Source of the DNA: Deltaproteobacteria bacterium
GTDB taxonomy: Bacteria; Desulfobacterota; Binatia; UBA9968
DNA length: 7,590 nt
Assembly: GCA_016183075.1 (NCBI GenBank)
Contig: JACPFH010000395.1
Span: 1-7,590 of the forward strand
Direction: 5' to 3'
The position numbers and the translations under genes are program-made. This document shows, one piece after another, positions 1 to 5,521 of this stretch. The notes under the pieces were generated by a model. That model was not told where the DNA came from, did not search any database, and saw nothing but the letters and a program-made list of their open reading frames with translations. The stretch's first letter is position 1. Every line of letters begins with the position of its first letter.

Positions 1-362
1 GTTTCCTGATGCTTCTGTTCTTTGTTAGGTCGGGCAATCCCTGGTTGCTCTATCTGGCTTCGGGACTTATCGGCTTTTTCGGTCGCGGCACGGATCCGGC
101 AGTGCGCACCCTCCTGGCCAACTGCTACGGTGTCCGTTCTCTCGGGACGTTGGTGGGCATGGTGCTCATGATTCACCAACTGGGCTCGGCGTTCTGGATC
201 TTCATGGGCGGCTATCTGTACCAGCACACGGGAACTTACGCCGGTTTCTTGATTACCAGCATGGTCATGCTTGTCGCGGCATCGGTCATCAGTTGCTACA
301 TCCGCGAGCGGCGCTGCTACCCGGTGCCGGAACAAGATCTGTCGCCGGTGCGCGTCGGGTGA
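1..362 (+). CDS. MFS permease, C-terminal part (5' end outside window)
   Basis: The reading frame is open to the left edge of the window and ends at TGA 360-362, so only about the last 120 residues of a transporter are present. The visible part has about three strongly hydrophobic segments and then a short basic and polar tail (IRERRCYPVPEQD). The stretch with 'GFFGRGTDPAVRTLLANCYG', followed by a glycine-rich helix and 'GGYLYQHTGTY', is typical of the last transmembrane helices of major facilitator permeases of the oxalate/formate and monocarboxylate type. In those proteins a 'fG.r.lGt..G' loop precedes helix 11 and 'G.l.D.tGsY' precedes helix 12. It should act in the cytoplasmic membrane. 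The substrate cannot be told from this fragment. The apparent ATG at position 9 is internal, not the start. Confidence 0.8.
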   Translation, partial: FLMLLFFVRSGNPWLLYLASGLIGFFGRGTDPAVRTLLANCYGVRSLGTLVGMVLMIHQLGSAFWIFMGGYLYQHTGTYAGFLITSMVMLVAASVISCYIRERRCYPVPEQDLSPVRVG

Positions 363-400
363 AGACTCCGTAAGTTTTTTCGACTGCGGACAACGCGTGT

Positions 401-407
401 GGAGAGG
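401..407 (+). promoter_or_regulatory. Ribosome binding site deciding the GNAT start
   Basis: GGAGAGG lies 3 bases before the GTG at 411. The longer in-frame GTG at 399 has no purine-rich sequence before it. The family's proteins also begin close to 'IRR', so 411 is the better start. Confidence 0.6.
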
Positions 408-410
408 AAC

Positions 411-869
411 GTGATCCGCCGGTGTGCGGAAGCGGATTTTGACACCGTCTACGCCATCATCAACGAAGCTGCCGAAGCATACAAAGGAGTCATTCCAGCG
501 GATTGTTGGAAGGAGCCCTACATGCCGCAAGAGGAGCTTCGGCGTGAGATTGAGGAGGGAGTGGTATTTTGGGGCTACGAAGAGGGCGGCCAGTTAATCG
601 GCGTCATGGGTATCCAGCCTGTTCAGGACGTGGCGTTGATCAGGCACGCTTACGTCCGCAAGGCCAAGTGGCGTCAAGGTGTCGGCACGAAGCTCCTGAC
701 CCACCTGCGAGCTTTGACGAACCGGCCGGTTCTTGTCGGCACGTGGAAAGATGCATCATGGGCCGTCCGCTTTTATCAAAAGCACGGCTTTCACTTGGTC
801 TCGGCCGAAGAGAAAGATCGGTTACCGAAGAAAAATGGTTTGCCGCTAAGCGATGATTCCTCCCCCTAG
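411..869 (+). CDS. GNAT family N-acetyltransferase with abnormal C-terminus
   Basis: This is a predicted acetyl-CoA dependent N-acetyltransferase of about 152 residues, cytoplasmic, with unknown acceptor. The opening (xIRRCAEADFDTVYAIINEA, then KGVIPADCW and EPYM) matches a recognisable small GNAT subfamily. Beta-strand 4 and the acetyl-CoA pyrophosphate loop R-Q-G-V-G-T (residues 88-93) are intact. The closing motif 'GTWKDASWAVRFYQKHGF' (residues 110-127) is also intact. After 'EEKDRL' (about residue 138) the sequence stops resembling the family. From memory of the family, relatives continue with a segment ending in a beta-strand ('..W.IPERQ.E.SVVL'), whereas here there is a short hydrophilic tail ending 'SDDSSP'. 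That suggests loss or frame change of the last strand. The 3' end overlaps mnmA, on the other strand, by 24 bp with no visible terminator between the genes. Function as an acetyltransferase is likely by family; activity of this copy is uncertain. Confidence 0.82.
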   Translation: MIRRCAEADFDTVYAIINEAAEAYKGVIPADCWKEPYMPQEELRREIEEGVVFWGYEEGGQLIGVMGIQPVQDVALIRHAYVRKAKWRQGVGTKLLTHLRALTNRPVLVGTWKDASWAVRFYQKHGFHLVSAEEKDRLPKKNGLPLSDDSSP

Positions 870-1871
870 GAGCTTCGTCCCAAGGTAGAAAACGGCGGAT
901 TGGCCAGGGGCGACGCCGCGCTGGGGGACTTGAAACCGGACTCGCACCCGCCCGTTCTCCTTGGTTACGAGCGCGGGAACTCTCGACTGGCGGTAGCGAA
1001 TGCGCAGCTCGCACGGTCCGTCATCGACATCGGCCAGCCAATTGAGATCGTTAACGAAGATCTCCTTCTTATAAAGGATGGGGTCCTCAGGACCTATCCC
1101 CACCACCAGCGTATTGGTTCGCGTATCTTTCTCGGCAACATAGTAGGGTATTCCGCCCCCGATACCGAGGCCGTGGCGCTGGCCTATAGTGTAAAACCAG
1201 GCCCCGTCGTGCTTCCCGACGATCTCGCCTTGGGAGGTGACAATGACTCCTTCCCGCCCCGGCAGATAGCCGCGCAAGAAATAACCGAAATCGACCTTCC
1301 CGATAAAGCAAAGCCCCTGGGAATCTTTTTTCTCGGCTGTAGACAGCTTCAATCGCCCCGCAACGGCCCTCACCCGAGCCTTCGTGTAGCCACCCAATGG
1401 AAAAAGGCAGCGTTTGAGCTTGTGTTTCGCCAAGGGCCAGAGGAAATACGATTGATCTTTCAATGAATCGTTACCTTCGTGGATGTGAGTTTCGCCATCT
1501 TCGAACCTCAGCCTCGCGTAATGACCTGTAGCGAAGTAATCAGCGCCAAGGCCAACGGCTTGTTCCAGCGCCACGCCGAATTTGATCTCCCGGTTGCACA
1601 TGCTATCGGGGTTAGGGGTTTGCCCTGCGGCGTATTCGCGAACCATGTAATCAAAAACGTGCTTTTTGTATGCTTCGCGAAGGTCGAATGTTAAAAAGGG
1701 AATCCCCAGGTCGAGAGCTACTCGTAGAGCATCACGGCGTTCATCACCCTGCTCGCATCCATCCCAACAGACGATGTGGACTCCAACCACCTCGAGCCCT
1801 GATTCCTTTAGCAGCGCGGCGGCGACGGAAGAGTCCACGCCGCCTGAAAGCGCGACGAATACCGTTTTCAT
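846..1871 (-). CDS. mnmA: tRNA-specific 2-thiouridylase MnmA
   Basis: This 341-residue protein is expected to perform the ATP-dependent 2-thiolation of uridine 34 in tRNAs for Lys, Glu and Gln. It would adenylate the uracil C2 and accept persulfide sulfur from a cysteine desulfurase or a relay protein. The N-terminal PP-loop is SGGVDSS (residues 9-15). The first catalytic cysteine is C92 in 'TPNPDSMCNREIKFG', and the second, persulfide-carrying cysteine is C188 in 'SQGLCFIGK'. The tRNA/ATP region includes 'ATGHYAR' (114-120) and 'DQSYFLW' (139-145). The C-terminal beta-barrel is complete and ends with the usual 'LGGGII'. The length is slightly short for the family (about 350-370) but all domains are present. 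The segment after strand 2, 'CWDGCEQGDERRDAL', differs from the proteobacterial textbook form and recalls versions from candidate-phylum and some anaerobic bacteria (inference). The start is ATG 1871, two residues before the first strand, with a weak GAGAG upstream. It is transcribed convergently with the GNAT gene and divergently from the DHA2 gene. Confidence 0.96.
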   Translation of the reverse strand: MKTVFVALSGGVDSSVAAALLKESGLEVVGVHIVCWDGCEQGDERRDALRVALDLGIPFLTFDLREAYKKHVFDYMVREYAAGQTPNPDSMCNREIKFGVALEQAVGLGADYFATGHYARLRFEDGETHIHEGNDSLKDQSYFLWPLAKHKLKRCLFPLGGYTKARVRAVAGRLKLSTAEKKDSQGLCFIGKVDFGYFLRGYLPGREGVIVTSQGEIVGKHDGAWFYTIGQRHGLGIGGGIPYYVAEKDTRTNTLVVGIGPEDPILYKKEIFVNDLNWLADVDDGPCELRIRYRQSRVPALVTKENGRVRVRFQVPQRGVAPGQSAVFYLGTKLLGGGIIA

Positions 1872-1978
1872 GGTCTCTCGTAATCTCTAAACGGAGAAGG
1901 AGCCACTTCGATACCGGAAAAGAAACGCTTTTAGACTAACATGGCCGGGCGCGTATATAAACCGCCGGATTCCCTTAT

Positions 1979-1994
1979 TTGGCACGTTATTTGC
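1979..1994 (+). promoter_or_regulatory. Candidate sigma-54 (RpoN) -24/-12 promoter
   Basis: TTGGCACG (1979-1986), four bases, then TTGC (1991-1994) fits the published consensus YTGGCACGrNNNTTGCW almost completely. The distance from the GG at 1981 to the GC at 1993 is the required 12 bases. Transcription would start about 2005, leaving a leader of roughly 72 bases before the DHA2 gene at 2078. It sits in the divergent space between mnmA and that gene and points at the transporter. I see no clear inverted-repeat activator site upstream. The same bases form a small inverted repeat (TGGCA, 7 bases, TGCCA), so a chance match or a different protein-binding site is possible. Confidence 0.5.
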
Positions 1995-2077
1995 CACGCT
2001 ATGGAGGGTTGGACCGCGCGCAAGCAAAGCCTCGGCATCAGAACAGGGCAAACTCGGCGTATGCGCGAGCGTAAAAA

Positions 2078-3499
2078 ATGGCCAAGTCCCAAGGCTCGTC
2101 TTTAACTTCGGCTTTGGAAAAACCGGCCGGACATCCGGGGAGGTTTGTCCTCATGGTCACCGGCTTCGGCTCATTCATGACCGCCCTGGATAGCGGCGCC
2201 ACTTTTCTCGTGATTCCGCTGGTGCAGCAAGACCTGGTGACCACTGTGGCCGGCGTGCAGTGGATTGCCCTGGCCTACCTCCTTGCCGTCAGCGGTCTGT
2301 TGTTGCCGTTCGGGCGGCTCGGGGATTTCTGGGGATTGCGCCGAGTCTTTCTCGCCGGCATTTCGGTTTTCAGCCTGGCTTCCATTCTGTGCGCTCTCGC
2401 TCCTGCGATCGGCCACCTCATTCTATTTCGCGTTTTTGAAGCCGTGGGTGCGGCGATGACGGTCGCCGCCGCCCCCGCCCTGTTGACGCAGAGCTTCCCA
2501 TCGGAGCAGCGCGGCCGGGTCCTGGGCTTGCAACTTACGCTGACCTATATGGGGCTGGTCACGGGCCCGTTCGTTGGCGGATTCGTAGCCGGCTGGTGGA
2601 GCTGGCGAGGCGTTTTCTGGATCAATGGTCTCGTTGGCCTTCCGATCTTTTTCTTCGCTTTCCGCGTTCTCCCTGGCGTTGCGGGCTCGTTCCGGGGGCG
2701 ATTTGATTTTCTGGGGGCTGTGGTCCTGGTATTGGCCGTGTTACTGTCGATGATAGGTGTAACGGGCGCCGGCGAGTTGAGCGTCGTTCCGCGCTGGAGG
2801 GCGATTGTCCGCGGGGTGATTGTAATCGCCGGTCTACTTTTGGGCTTTGTCTTCGCCCTCCGAGAGCGCAGGCTCGAGCGGGCGAAGCTGCAGCCGCTGC
2901 TTTCGCTGCGGCTTTTTGGCAGCAAGGCTTTTTCGGTGAGCGTGGCGATTGCCCTTGTCGGTTACACGTGTGAATTTTTTGTCGCCTTCTTGATGCCTTT
3001 CTACATCATCCAGATCATCGGATTATCTCCTGCCCAAGCGGGCCTTCTCTTTATGGCGAAGTCGATAATAATGATGGTGGTTGCGCCCTGGGCGGGAGCC
3101 CTCTCGGATCGGCGGGGGCCGGGGTTCCTGAGCATGGCGGCCATGCTCTCCTATGCCGGTGCGTTCCTGTTTCAGTCGCGGCTCTCCGACTCTGCCGGGG
3201 TGGCAGAGGTTGCTCTTCTTCTCATGCTCAGCGGCCTGGCTGCCGGGCTGTTTGTTTCTCCGAACAACAGCGCCATGATCGGCGCAGCGCCTGCGCAGAT
3301 GCGGGGGGCAGCTTCGGCTATGGTCGGCCTCGTGCGCAACTTCGGCATGGTCTTCGGAACCGCTTTCTCCGGCGCGCTTCTGGCGCTGAGGCCGGACAGC
3401 TTGCTTTCAGGTTTTCACCTTGCCATGGCTGTAGGAGTAATCGTCGCTCTCGGGGGACTGGCGCTGGGAGCCTTGCAAGCCTCCAGAGCCGGCCGTTAA
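2078..3499 (+). CDS. MFS exporter of the DHA2 (EmrB/QacA) type
   Basis: This 473-residue polytopic inner-membrane protein is probably a proton-driven exporter of a drug-like compound or metabolite. After about 20 hydrophilic residues the first helix carries motif D1 'LDSGATFLVIPLV' (37-49). Motif A 'GRLGDFWGLRRV' (79-90) lies between helices 2 and 3. Helix 5 carries motif C ending 'GPFVGGF' (163-169), followed by 'SWRGVFWIN' (175-183), the DHA family signature. The second half has 'PLLSLRLF' (273-280), a second motif-A-like loop 'GALSDRRG' (340-347) and 'SPNNSAMIGAAP' (394-405) plus a glycine-rich closing helix. All are usual for 14-helix DHA2 members, and the length is normal. The ATG at 2078 has only an A-rich stretch in place of a Shine-Dalgarno. 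It is the first gene of a unit with the membrane protein at 3518, and no membrane-fusion (EmrA) partner lies nearby. The substrate is not predictable. Confidence 0.9.
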   Translation: MAKSQGSSLTSALEKPAGHPGRFVLMVTGFGSFMTALDSGATFLVIPLVQQDLVTTVAGVQWIALAYLLAVSGLLLPFGRLGDFWGLRRVFLAGISVFSLASILCALAPAIGHLILFRVFEAVGAAMTVAAAPALLTQSFPSEQRGRVLGLQLTLTYMGLVTGPFVGGFVAGWWSWRGVFWINGLVGLPIFFFAFRVLPGVAGSFRGRFDFLGAVVLVLAVLLSMIGVTGAGELSVVPRWRAIVRGVIVIAGLLLGFVFALRERRLERAKLQPLLSLRLFGSKAFSVSVAIALVGYTCEFFVAFLMPFYIIQIIGLSPAQAGLLFMAKSIIMMVVAPWAGALSDRRGPGFLSMAAMLSYAGAFLFQSRLSDSAGVAEVALLLMLSGLAAGLFVSPNNSAMIGAAPAQMRGAASAMVGLVRNFGMVFGTAFSGALLALRPDSLLSGFHLAMAVGVIVALGGLALGALQASRAGR

Positions 3500-3505
3500 G
3501 CGGTC

Positions 3506-3510
3506 GAGGA
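3506..3510 (+). promoter_or_regulatory. Ribosome binding site of the duplicated membrane protein gene
   Basis: GAGGA lies 7 bases before the ATG at 3518 and 6 bases after the TAA of the exporter gene. It is a better site than that of the upstream gene and supports co-translation from one mRNA. Confidence 0.6.
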
Positions 3511-3517
3511 CGCTGGT

Positions 3518-4324
3518 ATGAAGGTCATGGGGTCGGTCGGTGTTTCCTTGATCCTTGTGGGCGAGCTTTTGAGCTTCGTCCATATCCTCCCGTGGTCGCA
3601 GTTTGTCTTTCCGCTTTTTTGGTACGGCTACATTCTTCTCGTCGACGCCTTGAATCAGCGGCTTACAGGCCGCTCTCCGCTGCGCGAGCGCAAGGCCGAG
3701 TTTGCCTCGATGCTTCCGGTATCGGCTTTCTACTGGTACCTTTTCGAGTGGTACAACCTCGTCATCCAAAATTGGGTGTACATCAATACTCCGCCCGAGG
3801 TATGGCTGGCGACGACGATGAAGATCGTTTCTTTTGCTACGGTCATCCCTGCGGTCTGCGAGACCGCCGAACTCATGGAAGGCTTCGCGAAGAAACGAGA
3901 AGGCTTCAAGGTGCGACCGCTCCTTCCCGCTCATTGGCATCTTTTTGTTTTTGTCTTGGGGCTTCTCTTGTCTTTATTGCCGCTGCTTTTGCCCAGATTC
4001 TTTTTCTGGTCCGTGTGGCTCGGCCTCTTCCTTGTCATCGAACCGATCAATGACCGGCTGGGCCGGCCTTCCATCCTGAATGACTGGCGCGGAGGGAATC
4101 TTCGGCGGGCCGTTTTATGGCTTCTGGCCGGTTATGTCTGCGGCTTTTTCTGGGAATTCTGGAACTATTGGGCCTACACGAAGTGGATCTACACGGTTCC
4201 CATCCCTGACATGCCTCATATTTTCGAGATGCCCATCTTGGGATTTTTTGGCTTCGGCCCGTTTGGTCTTGAAACCTTCGCTTTCTGGACGCTGCTTTGG
4301 GGAGCTAAAGATGCAAAGGGCTAA
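3518..4324 (+). CDS. Unknown integral membrane protein with internal duplication
   Basis: I do not recognise this 268-residue protein with certainty. It is very rich in aromatic and hydrophobic residues, with about seven or eight membrane segments and no signal peptide distinct from the first helix. Two halves align by eye. Half one (about 30-120) has 'FWYGYILLVDALNQRLTGRSPL', 'FEWYN' (76-80), 'NWVYIN' (85-90) and 'P111-x3-E115-T'. Half two (about 163-260) has 'VWLGLFLVIEPINDRLGRPS', 'WEFWNYW' (212-218), 'KWIYTV' (222-227) and 'P248-x3-E252-T'. The spacing between the two conserved glutamates is 38 and 39 residues in the halves. Such paired acidic and aromatic motifs inside membranes suggest an enzyme or binding pocket made by pseudo-symmetric halves, and the layout recalls the small lycopene-cyclase type membrane domains (W-x-N-Y ... 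W-x-Y ... P-x-E-E). That link is a hypothesis. The gene follows the DHA2 exporter by 18 bp with its own GAGGA site, so the two are probably one operon. Confidence 0.85.
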   Translation: MKVMGSVGVSLILVGELLSFVHILPWSQFVFPLFWYGYILLVDALNQRLTGRSPLRERKAEFASMLPVSAFYWYLFEWYNLVIQNWVYINTPPEVWLATTMKIVSFATVIPAVCETAELMEGFAKKREGFKVRPLLPAHWHLFVFVLGLLLSLLPLLLPRFFFWSVWLGLFLVIEPINDRLGRPSILNDWRGGNLRRAVLWLLAGYVCGFFWEFWNYWAYTKWIYTVPIPDMPHIFEMPILGFFGFGPFGLETFAFWTLLWGAKDAKG

Positions 4325-4420
4325 AGGTCATCGAATTCAGGAAGACTATTTACTCTTTGGGCTTGACCGCCAGGGAGCCGTTTCCGTTCTGGATTACCTC
4401 GGCCCTGCCTCCGACCATGC
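4325..4420. other. Junction segment between membrane-protein gene and IS481 remnant
   Basis: These roughly 95 bases fit neither the upstream gene nor the IS481 transposase family. Homology to that family becomes recognisable only from about 4429 ('VAAFLEARRRHPSW'). On the minus strand a short frame ending at 4350 reads '...AEVIQNGNGSLAVKPKE', which could be the tail of a lost gene, but 17 residues are too few to say. No terminator hairpin for the upstream operon is evident. Confidence 0.35.
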
Positions 4421-5391
4421 CCTCGATGCCCGTCGCGGCGTTCCTCGAAGCACGTCGCCGCCATCCGTCCTGGGGCGGCAAGAAGCTCCTCACAATCGTG
4501 CACAAGCGCCACCCCCGTTGGGATCTGCCGTGCCGCTCCACCGTCTGCGACATCTTGAGCCGCCACGGTATGGTGCCCAAGTCACGCCAGCGCCGGCGTA
4601 TCGGCCACCCTGGCAAGCCCGGCAGCTTGATCCTCGTACCCAACGACGTGTGGAGCGCCGACTTCAAAGGGCAGTTCAAGACCGGCGATGGTATTTACTG
4701 TTATCCACTGACCGTCACCGATGGCTTCAGTCGTTATCTTCTGGGTTGCCAGGCATTGTATTCCACGGCCGTAGCCGGGGCAAAACCCGTGTTCAGCCGG
4801 CTGTTCCAGCAATACGGCCTGCCCAAACGGATCCGCACCGATAACGGCGTGCCCTTTGCCACCAACGCCCTCGCACGGCTCTCGGCGCTCTCGGCTTGGT
4901 GGGTACGCCTCGGCGTGTTGCCGGAACTTATCGAGCCCGGTAAACCCCAGCAGAACGGTCGCCATGAACGCATGCACAGAACCCTCAAAGCCGAGGCAAC
5001 CCGACCGGCGGCGGGAAGCCTTGCTGCCCAACAGCGAAAGTTCAACCGCTTCCGTACCGAATACAACGAAGAGCGCCCGCACGAGGCCCTCGATCAGCAA
5101 ACCCCGGCTTCCGTCTATGAGCCGTCTCCACGGGAAATGCCTACGAAACTTCCGCCACTCCAATACCCCGATCGCTTCGAGGTCCGTTACGTCAGTGCCA
5201 ATGGCGGCATCCGCTGGAACTCGGACTGGGTCAATGTCTCCACCGTCTGCGCCGGGGAGTACGTGGGCTTGGAAGAAATCGACGATGGCATCTGGAACGT
5301 CTACTTCGGCCCGCTTAAACTCGGCCGGCTACATGAACGACACATGCGTATCGAAGATGAATATGGCAGACTGAAACGCCTTAAGATGTAA
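4357..5391 (+). pseudogene. IS481-family transposase, N-terminal HTH region missing
   Basis: The DDE integrase core is complete: 'WSADFKG' with D102, 'IRTDNGVPF' with D162, and 'QQNGRHERMHRTLK' with E204 (numbering from the TTG at 4357). It is followed by 'YNEERPHEAL' and a beta-rich C-terminal domain containing 'GLEEIDDGIWNVYFGPLKLG'. Relatives are about 390-400 residues and begin with a helix-turn-helix region and a proline/arginine-rich linker before 'RRRHPSWG'. Here the family sequence begins only at about residue 26, so some 60 residues or more of the DNA-binding part are lost. The TTG start is a formal frame limit without a ribosome binding site; ATG codons at 4417 and 4426 are alternatives. 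The first 20-odd residues look like read-through of junction DNA. The rest of the frame has no stop or shift, so the truncation looks fairly recent. Transposition activity is unlikely without the binding domain. Confidence 0.85.
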
Positions 5392-5405
5392 CCCATGTCC
5401 CCGGA
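5388..5405 (+). repeat. IS481 right-end motif, copy 1
   Basis: GTAACCCATGTCCCCGGA overlaps the transposase stop codon and matches the motif at 5413-5430 at 13 of 18 positions. Paired motifs of the form 'GTTACCtATgTcccCGG' at this place are, from memory, common in IS481-family elements and are presumably transposase binding sites. Confidence 0.65.
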
Positions 5406-5412
5406 CTTTTTT

Positions 5413-5430
5413 GTTACCTATCTCCCCGAC
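5413..5430 (+). repeat. IS481 right-end motif, copy 2
   Basis: GTTACCTATCTCCCCGAC is the second directly repeated motif, 25 bases after the first (start to start), separated from it by the T-rich CTTTTTT. Confidence 0.65.
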
Positions 5431-5460
5431 CGGTCAGCGTGTGACATTTCCTCACCGAGC

Positions 5461-5483
5461 CCTCTAGCTCGACTTCCACAATA
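5461..5483 (+). repeat. IS1634 terminal inverted repeat, left
   Basis: It begins CCTCTAGCTCGACTTCC and ends ACAATA. It is the inverse complement of 7481-7503 with two mismatches (positions 9 and 11 of the repeat). Confidence 0.88.
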
Positions 5484-5521
5484 AGAAGGTCGAGATCATG
5501 GAATTTCAAGGACTTAGGTCT

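Larger units (their letters stand above)
4420..5454 (+). mobile_element. IS481-family insertion sequence, left-truncated remnant
   Basis: The element consists of a 5'-truncated IS481-type transposase gene and an intact-looking right end. The right end holds two directly repeated motifs (5388-5405 and 5413-5430) just after the stop codon, and probably finishes near 5454, where the complementary strand reads TGAGGAAATGTCAC, beginning with TG as such ends often do. The left end and its inverted repeat are missing, so the left boundary is only approximate. The outer right limit is inferred, because no partner repeat remains to confirm it. Confidence 0.65.

Noticed and set aside
900..1466. 188-codon open frame on the plus strand opposite mnmA
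   Set aside because: It lies wholly antisense to a clear mnmA gene, has no ribosome binding site and no recognisable motif. It is a GC-driven shadow frame.
1872..2077. A small RNA, riboswitch or tRNA in the mnmA/exporter intergenic region
   Set aside because: No cloverleaf, conserved riboswitch core or hairpin followed by a T-run was seen; only the -24/-12 element stands out.
4080..4844. 254-codon plus-strand frame running from the membrane-protein gene into the IS481 gene
   Set aside because: It overlaps two genes with clear family or motif support in other frames, and its translation is low-complexity proline/arginine-rich.
4582..5163. 193-codon minus-strand frame opposite the IS481 transposase
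   Set aside because: It is antisense to the conserved DDE core and shows no family features.
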